A stretch of DNA of 64,000 bases from Nocardia ignorata NBRC 108230 (lineage in GTDB: Bacteria > Actinomycetota > Actinomycetes > Mycobacteriales > Mycobacteriaceae). The position numbers were made by a program, and so were the translations under genes. Below, piece after piece: positions 55,571 to 64,000 of this stretch (the stretch's first letter is position 1; every line of letters begins with the position of its first letter). The stretch is taken from NCBI RefSeq assembly GCF_001612905.1, contig NZ_BDBI01000009.1, positions 62,001 through 126,000 of the forward strand, read 5' to 3'. The notes beneath the pieces are model-generated. The model was not told the origin of the DNA. It worked only from the letters and a program-made list of their open reading frames with translations, and searched no databases.

Positions 55571-56583
55571 ACAGGCATGGCAGCCTATTGGTGGTAGTCG
55601 CGAAGCTCGCGGTTTCTGTAGTCGTGATCGCAGTGCTGCTCGCAGCAATCGCGCAGACTGTGCAACGCCCGGTCTCAGGAGGGACTAAGCAGTTCTCATC
55701 GGAATTCGTCGATGCGAACGGTCTCAAGTCCGGAGACGATGTTCGGATGAACGGTGTCCGCATAGGTAAAGTGCTTTCGATCTCACTTGAGGATGGTCGC
55801 GCAATCGTCACGTTCATGGTCGAACGCGATCGGCATTTATACGAGAACACCGTCCTAGCTATACGATATCAGAGTCTGGTGGGCCAGCGTTACGTCGACG
55901 TTCAACAATCATCGCCAGTCACTGCGGAGTTGGCGGCAGGCAGTAGGATCGGGGCTTCCAGAACCATCCCGTCATTCGACATCACAGCTCTATTCAACGG
56001 GCTGGAACCGGTTCTGAGCGAGTTGTCACCAGCAGCAGTAAATAAGTTCGCTACTAATATGATCGCCGCTATAGAAGGAGACGGCTCGGGTATCGGTTCG
56101 GTTCTCGACTCTATCCAGACCTTGTCCAGCTATACGATGGACCGACAGGCAGTGATTACCGCGTTGGTGGCTAATCTGAAAAAGATATCTGACCATCTCG
56201 GCGGTCGATCCTCACATCTGGTGCAGCTTGTTTCGGAGCTGTCGGTGGTTGTCTCCACGCTACGTAGCAAGGTGGATGGAATCGTCGAATTCGCTCTTAT
56301 GGCTCCAGACGTGATCGCGCCGCTGAACAGCCTCCTCGACGCGATTGGGTTGACTCCTGGTAGCAATCCGGACGCCGATACACTGCTGCGGACGATATTT
56401 CCAGATCCTCAACAGGCAGTCGAAGTACTCCGAAAACTGCCAGCGATGCTCCAGACCCTGAATAGTTGGATCCCGTCCGATAGTCCTGTCGTGAACCGAA
56501 ACTGTTCGAACGGGAACGTCAACAGCCCGGATCCTTTCCAGGTGATGATCACGGGACAAAGGATATCGATATGCAAAGGATGA
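55567..56583 (+). CDS. mceB: MCE-family protein, MceB position
   Basis: A 338-residue MCE protein. TM helix about 8-30; MCE domain about 38-120 with NGLKSGDDVRMNGVRIGKVL and YQSLVGQRYVDVQQ. The ATG overlaps the mceA stop by 4 bp. A Cys-containing C-terminus (NRNCSNGN) is present. Confidence 0.92.
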   Translation: MNRHGSLLVVVAKLAVSVVVIAVLLAAIAQTVQRPVSGGTKQFSSEFVDANGLKSGDDVRMNGVRIGKVLSISLEDGRAIVTFMVERDRHLYENTVLAIRYQSLVGQRYVDVQQSSPVTAELAAGSRIGASRTIPSFDITALFNGLEPVLSELSPAAVNKFATNMIAAIEGDGSGIGSVLDSIQTLSSYTMDRQAVITALVANLKKISDHLGGRSSHLVQLVSELSVVVSTLRSKVDGIVEFALMAPDVIAPLNSLLDAIGLTPGSNPDADTLLRTIFPDPQQAVEVLRKLPAMLQTLNSWIPSDSPVVNRNCSNGNVNSPDPFQVMITGQRISICKG

Positions 56584-57611
56584 TAGCCAAACTAGTCAGC
56601 ATTATCGGGAGATTCGCTGGCTGGGCGCCAACGGCTGCCTCATCACGTGACTTGCGGGAATTGCGATGGGGCGTCCTCGGAGCATTCCTGATGGGTGTCG
56701 CGTTGCTAGCGAGCGTTTTGGTGTACGTGGTGCCATTCGGCAAGTCGACGTACTGGGCCGAGATGTCGGAACTCGGGTCCATAAAGGTCGGCGATGACGT
56801 CCGTATCGCCGGTGTTCCGGTCGGCGCCGTGAAATCGATTGAGCTGCGTCGAAAGGACGTCCGCGTGAGCTTTACGATTGACGATGATATTTTCATAGGC
56901 GATCAGACAAGTCTCGACGTCCGAATGTTGACTCTGATCGGTGGGCACTATCTCGCCTTGACATCAGCAGGGACTTCATCGCTTCGCGCCCCGATACCTT
57001 CTGACAGAGTGCATCTCCCGTACAGCCTCGGTCGGACCTTTCAGGACGCAGCACAGCCGATCGCGGATATTGAGGGCGATACCTTACGGCAGAACTTGAC
57101 TAACATGAACCGCGCGATCGTTTCCGGGCCGGCAGGGATCCAGCGAGCAGTCGATGCGTTCACATCGCTCGTCGAAATTCTCGACCGTCAGAGTCGGGAC
57201 GTGTCGGAAACGCTTGCGATGGCCGACGAGTACATCAGTGCAATCAATAACTCGAAGGCGATCCTCGGGGAACTGATCGCAAGTGTCAACCTTATGGAGA
57301 CGGTGGGGCTCGGCAAAAAGGCTGAAATTTTCGAGGCAGTTCGGTTGATGGAACAGCTTCTGTCTCGGATCGCAGCACTCGAGCCGGTGTACCGGTCAAG
57401 GCTGGATTCCATCGCCCGAAGTCTGGCCGAGGTCATACCCGAACTGAACCGTCTAGGCGAAGGTATGGGGCAGATCATCACAAGCACTCGGGACTTGATG
57501 TCGAGACTGCAGCCCATCGCTTCCTCAGAAGATGGCATCGTTATTGACCAGTCTGCATCGGTTGTCGTTGCGCAGTCGTTTTGTATTCCCGTCCCTGGAA
57601 AGGACTGCTAA
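56571..57611 (+). CDS. mceC: MCE-family protein, MceC position
   Basis: A 346-residue MCE protein with TM helix about 33-55 (VLGAFLMGVALLASVLVYVV) and MCE domain about 60-140 (IKVGDDVRIAGVPVGAVKSI). Its start lies inside mceB (13-bp overlap). The C-terminus ends with two cysteines (FCIPVPGKDC). Confidence 0.92.
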   Translation: MQRMIAKLVSIIGRFAGWAPTAASSRDLRELRWGVLGAFLMGVALLASVLVYVVPFGKSTYWAEMSELGSIKVGDDVRIAGVPVGAVKSIELRRKDVRVSFTIDDDIFIGDQTSLDVRMLTLIGGHYLALTSAGTSSLRAPIPSDRVHLPYSLGRTFQDAAQPIADIEGDTLRQNLTNMNRAIVSGPAGIQRAVDAFTSLVEILDRQSRDVSETLAMADEYISAINNSKAILGELIASVNLMETVGLGKKAEIFEAVRLMEQLLSRIAALEPVYRSRLDSIARSLAEVIPELNRLGEGMGQIITSTRDLMSRLQPIASSEDGIVIDQSASVVVAQSFCIPVPGKDC

Positions 57612-57613
57612 GG

Positions 57614-58717
57614 ATGAATAGGATTCTGGCCTCCCGCGGCCTCATATCCCTCCTCGGCGTCGGGGCTATATGCACGATATTGGTTGCTGGGTATTTCGCG
57701 GTACTCAATCCTCCGAAGGCGATGCGGCACTACTGCGCAACCATGCCGGACGCAATTGGACTGTACACCGGAAACCACGTCACCATTCGTGGCGTCAGAG
57801 TTGGCACGGTGACGCACATCGAACCTCGTGGCGAAGCGGTGCAGGTTGATTTCGAGGTGGACGCCAACCATTCGCCGCGTGGTGAGGTATCGGCCACTAC
57901 CCTTTCAGACACCATCGTTGCTGATCGCTCCCTGGCTATTCTCGACAACAGCGAATCCGATGCTGAATGGGATCCCCGAAAGTGCATTTCCCGTACTTTG
58001 ACTCCGAAAAGCATGACACAGACACTCGATGCGTTGGGTGCCCTCGCAGCAGAAATCGACAATGGGAGTGATCCGGAACAGCGCGGGCAGCTATCCGAGG
58101 AAATCGCCGCACTCGACAGCTCGTTGTCCGGCACAGGTCCGAAAATGAATGAAATAATCCGTACACTCGACCGGGCGCTCGGCTCGTCCAACGCTGCCGC
58201 CGGACACCTCGGAGCCCTCATAGATTCGCTGCACAGCTTGATGAATAGTGTCGCGCGTGGATGGGGAGATATCGAATCCATGATCACCCGTCTGGCGCCG
58301 GGGCTGGCGGTGATCGACCACGGAATCTTCGCGCGAACAGTCTCGATCATCGACTCATTGCGAATTATCGTGCCATGGCTGAACGAAATCACCACTATGT
58401 TTGGTGACCAAATCCTCCAAGGTCTCGATGCGACAGTTCCCCTCGCGCGCCTCGCCAGCGCGAATATCGGTACAATGAGGGACATTGTCGACATGGCGCC
58501 CCCGCTGCTGCAAGCCTTCGGGGACGTAACCGACGCGCACAGCGGTCGACCCGTTCTGACGTATGCAACCCCTAGGGTGGCCATGCCCCAAGCTGATGCT
58601 GACCGAATATGTGCCGCGATCGGCCTGGTCGCACAGGGCCGTTGCGATACTGCTGAGGATGGTTTGACGAATGTGTCTCTGATTCCCTTGGTGCTCGGAA
58701 TGGCGGGTGCGCGATGA
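57614..58717 (+). CDS. mceD: MCE-family protein, MceD position
   Basis: A 367-residue MCE protein. The ATG at 57614 follows the mceC stop by 2 bp, with AAGGA in the end of mceC. TM helix about 10-30, then MCE domain with TGNHVTIRGVRVGTVTHIEP. An earlier in-frame ATG at 57581 lies inside mceC and was rejected. Confidence 0.91.
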   Translation: MNRILASRGLISLLGVGAICTILVAGYFAVLNPPKAMRHYCATMPDAIGLYTGNHVTIRGVRVGTVTHIEPRGEAVQVDFEVDANHSPRGEVSATTLSDTIVADRSLAILDNSESDAEWDPRKCISRTLTPKSMTQTLDALGALAAEIDNGSDPEQRGQLSEEIAALDSSLSGTGPKMNEIIRTLDRALGSSNAAAGHLGALIDSLHSLMNSVARGWGDIESMITRLAPGLAVIDHGIFARTVSIIDSLRIIVPWLNEITTMFGDQILQGLDATVPLARLASANIGTMRDIVDMAPPLLQAFGDVTDAHSGRPVLTYATPRVAMPQADADRICAAIGLVAQGRCDTAEDGLTNVSLIPLVLGMAGAR

Positions 58718-59805
58718 TGAATCTGCGAGTAGACGCGGTGGCCATTTCTTCCCGGACCCGCCGGACGCAATTCGTGACCGCGGCCGCTGTGGCACTTGTA
58801 TGCCTTGTCCCCGGCTGCGGATTCGATCCAGCTGCGATTCCTGTCCCTGGGACTGGGATATCGGGGGACCGCTATAGTATCCGAATCGAGTTCGCCAATA
58901 CGCTAAACCTGCCGTCACAAGCACGAGTGACGGTCGACGGTCTGCGTGCCGGAATTGTCCGCGATGTTGCGGTGATCGATGCCGGGAAAGATAACGACGG
59001 ATATGTCGTGGTCGACGTGGAAATCATCGAATCGGTGCGGTTGCCTGTTGGAACTACGGCTGAGCTCCGCCAGCCGACCATTCTGGGTGACGTCTCCATA
59101 GCGTTGATCACCCCGGAGGCCGGCGGAGGTGGCCTCATCGCGCCGGGCTCCACAATCGATCGAGGACAAACTAAGCCGTTGCTTCAGGTTGAGGACACCA
59201 TGAACGTCTTGGCGACCTTTGTCCAAGGGGGTGGAATACAGCAGGCTCAGGAGATCATCAACCGCGTGAACTCCGTGCTTCCGGCGGATACACGGGAGAC
59301 TGCCTCGATCTCGGAAGTGCTGGGTGCCGATATCGAAGAATTGGCACAGCACCTGGATGCTATCGACGGCTTACTGGGTGGACTGCGGGCCAGTACCGAT
59401 GCTGTCCTGAGCCGAACACCCGAATTGGAGTATCTGCTGACAGATTCTGGAGTGGATCAGGCGGCTGCGTCGATGACGTCCATGATCGGTTTGATCACAC
59501 TGTACGATGGATTCACGCTACTGACAGATTCCCTCCGATGGATCGGTCCGCTGGCGCAGTCAGGCGACGCGGCTGCCCGTGCTTTTATACCACTCCTTTT
59601 CACGTCCCGTCCGTTGGACCTCTCAGCCGCGTCGAACTTGAACAAGATCATTGCGCTGTTGCGCGAAAAGGTCATTCCATTCGTGGAGCACGGACCGAAG
59701 GTTAATGTTACCGGCCTTGAGACTGCCGAAGGCTCTCCCGGATCCGAAGCCGACCGGATCGCTGGGATTCTATCGGCATTGCGGATGATCGGAGCAGTGC
59801 AATGA
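58714..59805 (+). CDS. mceE: MCE-family lipoprotein, MceE position
   Basis: A 363-residue MCE protein with a lipoprotein signal: basic start, hydrophobic stretch TAAAVALVCLVPGC and cysteine at about 35. This matches the Lpr-type MceE of other mce operons. MCE domain at about 50-140 (QARVTVDGLRAGIVRDVAVI). Overlaps mceD by ATGA. Confidence 0.92.
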   Translation: MMNLRVDAVAISSRTRRTQFVTAAAVALVCLVPGCGFDPAAIPVPGTGISGDRYSIRIEFANTLNLPSQARVTVDGLRAGIVRDVAVIDAGKDNDGYVVVDVEIIESVRLPVGTTAELRQPTILGDVSIALITPEAGGGGLIAPGSTIDRGQTKPLLQVEDTMNVLATFVQGGGIQQAQEIINRVNSVLPADTRETASISEVLGADIEELAQHLDAIDGLLGGLRASTDAVLSRTPELEYLLTDSGVDQAAASMTSMIGLITLYDGFTLLTDSLRWIGPLAQSGDAAARAFIPLLFTSRPLDLSAASNLNKIIALLREKVIPFVEHGPKVNVTGLETAEGSPGSEADRIAGILSALRMIGAVQ

Positions 59806-60758
59806 AACTGAGTTCGGCACTATCCCTCGTTGCTATCATGACGGTTTTGATTCTGGGCGTCGGTTATCTCACATTCGGTGTATTGCGAATAGATGTCTTC
59901 AGTGACTCGATCAACGTGACGTTGCGTGTTCCCCAGGCGGGAAGTCTGCTAGTGGGTTCACCGATACTCCTACGTGGTGTGAAGGTGGGAGAGATCGCGT
60001 CGATAGAGAAAGCTGAACGCGGTGTCGAAATGCAACTAGCCCTCGAGTCGAGATACCGAATTCCGGCAACAGGGACCGCGACAGTCGAAGACCTATCAGG
60101 TCTCGGTGAGCCTTATATCGAGTTCGTGCCGAAGAACGGCGCCGGTCCCTACCTAACCGATGGCCAGCGCCTCGACGCGGTGCAAGTAGTACTGCCCCGT
60201 TCGATTCCAGACGTGGCGCAGACTGTTACGGGTCTGCTTGAACAACTGAATCCGCAGGCGATCAGCAACATCGTCAAGACGTTGGATCAAGCGCTGACGG
60301 GAACAGACACCGTTATGCCGAGGCTGGCAGCCTCGACAACACTGTTGTCCGAGACGATTCTGAGTAGGTCGCCCGCCATCCGCAGCATCCTCGTCGATCT
60401 ACAGACGATGGGCGCGGACATGGCTTGGGCCGGGCCCGGGATGGCAGCCGCTGGTCCCTTGTGGGACGAGGCAGGAATGTGGGGTGCTCTCATCGCCGAT
60501 TCCATCGCCCGGCTGGCCCGTATCGGCACCATGCCGGACGACTACTTGCAAGGCAACGGCGTCGTGCCTTTCCTCGGCGAGGTCACGGAATATCTCAGCC
60601 GCATTGGACCCGACTTGCAAGAATTGGCACCAGCCGTTCAGCCGCTGGCGGACAGCGCGGCGATGTCCATGCCACAGATAGACATAAGCGATTTGATAGC
60701 ACGTGCTCTCAGCGCGACTGGAGACAGTGCATTGAATGTGCGTATCGGCATCAAATAG
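59802..60758 (+). CDS. mceF: MCE-family protein, MceF position
   Basis: A 318-residue MCE protein with TM helix about 6-27 and MCE domain (GSPILLRGVKVGEIASIEKA; DLSGLGEPYIEFVPKNG). Overlaps mceE by ATGA. Shorter at the C-terminus than some MceF proteins. Confidence 0.92.
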   Translation: MKLSSALSLVAIMTVLILGVGYLTFGVLRIDVFSDSINVTLRVPQAGSLLVGSPILLRGVKVGEIASIEKAERGVEMQLALESRYRIPATGTATVEDLSGLGEPYIEFVPKNGAGPYLTDGQRLDAVQVVLPRSIPDVAQTVTGLLEQLNPQAISNIVKTLDQALTGTDTVMPRLAASTTLLSETILSRSPAIRSILVDLQTMGADMAWAGPGMAAAGPLWDEAGMWGALIADSIARLARIGTMPDDYLQGNGVVPFLGEVTEYLSRIGPDLQELAPAVQPLADSAAMSMPQIDISDLIARALSATGDSALNVRIGIK

Positions 60759-60788
60759 GACCGAAACACGCTACCCGAGGAGATATTC

Positions 60789-61421
60789 ATGCCCGTAGAA
60801 ACCGCTGACAACATCGACGGCCGAGCGGAGACCGTATCCAGTAAGTTGGGTACGCCGGCAGAGTCGGTCGTAGCGAACAGGAACCGGTTTGGTCCGGGAA
60901 GAACGCTGTCGGTGGACTTGCGCTCGATCATTGTCGGAGCGATAGTGGTAACACTTGTCGTTGGGATGTCTGTTAGCTTTCTGTTGTGGCTCTTTACGAG
61001 GAATGAGCTGCGAGAAGCTGACGCCATTGCGTCCGCGGAAAAGAGGGCTGAAGAAGTAGCCTCCGAGTACGCTGTTGGAGCGTCCAATATTGATTATCAG
61101 AACTTCGATGGATGGGTACGTAATCTGAAATCGAATACTTCCCCCGCCCTAACGAACAAGTTCGACCTCACTGCCCCGCAGCTCAAAGACATTGTACTTC
61201 CACTTAAGTGGACTTCGAACGCGACCCCAATCGCCGCGAAAGTGAAATCAGAAGACGCTGGTGTTTATGTTGTGAACGTCTTCTTGAGTGTGACATCGAC
61301 CAGTGCACAGACCCCGGAGGGCGCGCAAACAACTGTCACCTACACGGTGACGCTAGACAAGAATGCGGATTGGAAGATCACGGATGTCGGCGGTGTTGAC
61401 ATGGCCCTTCCGGTCAAGTAG
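60789..61421 (+). CDS. Mce-associated membrane protein
   Basis: A 210-residue protein with one TM helix at about 52-75 (SIIVGAIVVTLVVGMSVSFL) and a soluble C-terminal domain. The arrangement matches Mas proteins at the ends of mce operons, which may stabilise the MCE complex. GAGGAG precedes the ATG by 6 bp. It follows mceF by 30 bp. Confidence 0.85.
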   Translation: MPVETADNIDGRAETVSSKLGTPAESVVANRNRFGPGRTLSVDLRSIIVGAIVVTLVVGMSVSFLLWLFTRNELREADAIASAEKRAEEVASEYAVGASNIDYQNFDGWVRNLKSNTSPALTNKFDLTAPQLKDIVLPLKWTSNATPIAAKVKSEDAGVYVVNVFLSVTSTSAQTPEGAQTTVTYTVTLDKNADWKITDVGGVDMALPVK

Positions 61422-61455
61422 CCAGCGACACTGTCAGTAGTAGGGAACTGAAATT

Positions 61456-62358
61456 ATGACCTCGAAATCTACGATCTTTGTGGCTCCCCGAAAATACACG
61501 CTTGAGCGGGACTCTGGGCCTGCTTTGCATATCGCCGAGTGGGGATCGACGAGCCCGAGAGTGACAATCATCCTGGCACACGGGCTGGCGCTTTCTCATG
61601 GGAGTTGGGAAGACGTCGCACAACTCGTCGTCACGGCGGATCCCACCGTGCGTGTACTCGCCTATGACCATCGAGGACACGGGCAGTCGCAATCTGCTCC
61701 AGCGAGCCTGGAGCTTCTCGCCGACGATCTCGCTGCAGTCATCTCCGCATATGCACCCGTCGGCCCGATCGTGCTCGGCGGTCATTCCATGGGCGGAATG
61801 ACATTGATGGCGTTGGCCGAACGCGACAGCATGGTGCTCGAAGCGCGAGTCGTCGGCGTCGCGTTCGTGGCGACTGGAGCCGGAGATATCCTCGGACGAC
61901 TGATGCGCCGCGGGTTCTGGTCATGGTTGGTATCGCTGGCGTTGACTGTGGCACCGCTTCTCGTGATCCCTTCCCGGCCGCTGCTCATCGTGCGACAGCT
62001 GACACGTGCCGTCTTGTTCGGGTACCGCCCATTCCGCCACGACCTGAACCGAGCGGTAGGGCAGCTGGCGAGCAGCAATCCTCGCAGCGTCGCACAGCTG
62101 GCTCGTTCGATCCTGTCCCATGATCGGTACTCGGCACTGGATCGATTCGACTGTCGTGTCGTCGTATTCGCAGGTTCGCGCGATCTGTTGACTCCCGTTT
62201 ATCACGCTCGTGCGATACACCGTCGCGTACCAAAGAGCGGCCTGGTCATCTTCCCGAACTCCGGGCACTTTCTACCCTATGAACGCCGCGGTGAGATTGC
62301 GGCCCACCTACTGGGATTGACAATGCCAATGGCGTACTCGGACAGCGACGTTGCATAG
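61456..62358 (+). CDS. Alpha/beta-hydrolase at the end of the mce operon
   Basis: A 300-residue alpha/beta-hydrolase. Oxyanion region ILAHGLALSHGSWED, nucleophile elbow LGGHSMGGMTLMALAERDSM (GHSMG) and C-terminal SGHFLPYERRG with the catalytic His. It follows the Mas gene by 34 bp. It may cleave esters from the imported lipid. Confidence 0.87.
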   Translation: MTSKSTIFVAPRKYTLERDSGPALHIAEWGSTSPRVTIILAHGLALSHGSWEDVAQLVVTADPTVRVLAYDHRGHGQSQSAPASLELLADDLAAVISAYAPVGPIVLGGHSMGGMTLMALAERDSMVLEARVVGVAFVATGAGDILGRLMRRGFWSWLVSLALTVAPLLVIPSRPLLIVRQLTRAVLFGYRPFRHDLNRAVGQLASSNPRSVAQLARSILSHDRYSALDRFDCRVVVFAGSRDLLTPVYHARAIHRRVPKSGLVIFPNSGHFLPYERRGEIAAHLLGLTMPMAYSDSDVA

Positions 62359-62369
62359 CGGCATCGGAG

Positions 62370-62981
62370 GCTCGAGTTCGTCGTAGGCCCAGGCGGTGTC
62401 GCCGGACAGCTCTTAGGTCTTGTCCTCATGCCCCTCGGTGGTGACCACAACGGCGATGGCTTCGGTCAGATCCCGGCGCGACGCCGAGGCGACCACACCG
62501 TCGCCGGTGCTCGACAGCGGCACACCGGTCTCGCGAACGGTGGGGATGTCGCGGCCGTAGTTCTCGCTGTACCAGCCGTTGCGCAGGATCGTGAACGACA
62601 CCCCGCTGGCACGCACGCGTCTTCGGTGGGCAGGTGCATGGCCGCGGTCGACAGCGCGGTGTCGTCGGCTTTGAGGCCGCTGGTGTAGATGATCCGCGCG
62701 GCACCGGCTTTCGCGACGGCAGCGATCTCCTCGGTGTGCTGGCGGTCGCGGTTGGCCAGGTCGGTGCCCGAGACCAGCACGAACATATTCACCGGCGTAA
62801 TGGTGGTGGGGTCATCGTAGTCGATGACCGCGGTGTGCACCCCTCGGGCGGCGTGGTCAATGATCTTGGCCAGGTCGCGGGCACCGGCGATCACCTCGGC
62901 GGGGTCGGTGCTGCGGTCGAGGACGGCTTCGACGGCTGCTCGGCCGAGGTGACCGGAGGTAACGGTGATGACGATGGACAC
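62370..62981 (-). pseudogene. NmrA-like NAD(P)H:quinone reductase (QorB type), decayed
   Basis: The start MSIVITVTSGHLGRAAVEAV is the nucleotide-binding motif. IIYTSGLKADDTALSTAAM continues in frame, then a base is missing near 62617 and the reading moves to RASGVSFTILRNGWYSENYG. A TAA at 62413-62415 replaces the expected Tyr in THEDKT-x-ELSGDTAWAYDE, and homology ends near 62370. The first part of the Rossmann fold is preserved. Confidence 0.75.
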
Positions 62982-63008
62982 AGGTCTCCGTTCAGGTTTC
63001 GACGGTGG

Positions 63009-63640
63009 TCAGTTGCTGATGGCGGCTGCGCGATGCAGGTAGCGGCTCTCGCCGATCTGATCGGCGGTGAAGGCGGCGATGCCGGCGCGGGTGATCGCGA
63101 AGCCGAGCTTGTCGGTGCCGAAGAACCTGACCGGATATGGCCCTTCGGTGCACAGTCCTTGGGGGGCGATGAACCGCACGATCGTCCAATCCAGCCCCGA
63201 GGACATGATCTGGTTCGACATGCCGGTGATCTCCTCGTAAGCGCGGCGCATGAACGTGCGCGGCATGAACTCGATCAACCGGGTGATCAAGGTCGGGGAC
63301 CCCTGCGGGTCCAGTACCGCAGGAGTGGCGTGGCCGACGAAGCGGCCCACACCGTGACGCTTCATCGCCGCCAGGATGTGGCTGGTGCCCTCGATCAGCG
63401 GGGTCCCGGTTGGCTTTGCGGTCCATGCTCGGGCCCAACGCGCTGATCACTGCATCGGCACAACATACTGCGTCGTCGATCGCGGCGGCATTGGAAACCT
63501 CGCCGACCACGACTTTCACTTGCTCACCCCAGCGAGAGGGGATCTTGGCGGGTTGTGGACGTAAGCGGTCACGGTGTGCCCGGCCGCGAGCAGCCGGTCC
63601 ACCATCAGCGAACCGGTGGCCCGAAAACGGTGACATTCAT
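63009..63640 (-). pseudogene. NAD(P)-binding (NmrA/SDR-a type) reductase, multiply frameshifted
   Basis: The start MNVTVFG and GATGSLMVDRLLAAGHTVTA are in two frames; a lost G in GGGG near 63617 separates them. A lost C near 63575 and an extra base near 63440 split the remainder. The last frame (63009-63365) reads MKRHGVGRFVGHATPAVLDP and ends ESRYLHRAAAISN. Otherwise it is well preserved, which fits recent decay or sequence errors. Confidence 0.7.
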
Positions 63641-63669
63641 ACGAGTCCTCCTTCGGGAATCGGGGTGGT

Positions 63670-63823
63670 CAGGAGGCGTAGGGGCCGAAACGTCCCCAAG
63701 TGACGAACACCGCGGCTGCCAGCAGGGCCAGGTTGAACACGATCGCGGCGGGCTCCTTCCAGCGCGCGTGGGCCACCATTGCCAGCGTCATGATCACCGC
63801 GAGGCCGACCGCGGCGCTGAGAC
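63670..63823 (-). pseudogene. DoxX-like membrane protein, C-terminal fragment
   Basis: Minus-strand frame reads LSAAVGLAVIMTLAMVAHAR, then WKEPAAIVFNLALLAAAVFV and ends TWGRFGPYAS. This is the last part of a DoxX-type protein. It begins abruptly near 63823, where a different gene starts on the other strand. Confidence 0.65.
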
Positions 63824-64000
63824 GTCGATGCCTTCAGCTTCTACCGCCGTGATACTCCGTTTGTCTTCCTCGACACCAGCAAGACCGCCGAGCGGCTGCG
63901 GTTCGATGCGGCTCACGAGCTCGGGCACCTGTGTATTCACTGCGCTCATGCTGTGCCGCACGGGCGCGAGGCAGAAGCTGCGGCGAATCAGTTCGCTAGC
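63824..64000 (+). CDS. ImmA/IrrE-type metallopeptidase (partial)
   Basis: Open through the window end. The frame reads DAFSFYRRDTPFVFLDTSKT, then FDAAHELGHLCIHCAH with the HELGH zinc site, followed by AEAAANQFAS, which contains the third ligand Glu. This is the core of the COG2856/M78 family, which often cleaves phage-type repressors. The left part is missing at the junction with the DoxX fragment. Confidence 0.8.

Overview
The window is high-GC actinobacterial DNA. An Lsr2 nucleoid protein, a truncated mycothiol-type nitroreductase homologue, a full mce lipid-import operon and many cytochrome P450 and lipid-oxidation genes point to a mycolate-containing actinomycete such as Nocardia, Rhodococcus or Mycobacterium. 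I cannot name the species. Abundant insertion-sequence debris and many small catabolic cassettes suggest a plasmid or an accessory chromosomal region.

Layout. 0.4-6.3 kb: lsr2, an intact IS3-family element that has cut off the 3' end of a DsbA-type nitroreductase gene, then a small regulon (DUF2892, MMPL transporter, CsoR/CstR-type repressor, DUF2892, DUF302) marked by three copies of ATACCCC-N2-GGGGTAT. 6.9-14.8 kb: a minus-strand oxidation operon (AurF-type diiron oxygenase, Baeyer-Villiger monooxygenase, SDR, ferredoxin reductase, TetR) and a divergent DUF4873-MFS pair. 15.1-24.6 kb: mobile-element territory. An IS21-family element carries an HD-domain gene between its ends, and a Tn554-like pair of tyrosine recombinases sits inside its istA. 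Decayed ISL3-like and IS5-like transposases follow.

24.7-38.2 kb is the most distinctive part. A long minus-strand operon has many 4-bp stop/start overlaps: 2Fe-2S ferredoxin, CYP153-like P450, ferredoxin reductase, a second P450, a transglutaminase-like cysteine protein, aldehyde dehydrogenase (frameshifted), SDR, a BtrH-like cysteine acyltransferase/DUF4872 protein and an acyl-CoA/AMP ligase. A hotdog thioesterase-P450 pair lies downstream, and an AraC-type regulator is divergent from the ferredoxin. The gene set suggests terminal oxidation of an aliphatic or acyl substrate, activation as an adenylate/thioester, and transfer by cysteine enzymes.

38.7-50.5 kb: a TetR/MFS divergon with a perfect operator palindrome, a coupled universal-stress protein and thioesterase, a protoglobin-STAS sensor, a second diiron/BVMO-like pair, two TetR regulators, another thioesterase and an alpha/beta hydrolase. 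The MFS and thioesterase here are close paralogues of those at 13 kb and 26 kb. 51-52.8 kb: IS3 and IS30 debris. 52.8-62.4 kb: mce operon (two YrbE permeases, six MCE proteins, an Mce-associated protein, an alpha/beta hydrolase). 62.4-64 kb: decayed NmrA/quinone-reductase genes, a DoxX tail, and an ImmA/IrrE-type metallopeptidase running off the window.

Several genes are broken by single-base indels, some in short G or C runs. These may be real decay or assembly errors; reads would be needed to decide.
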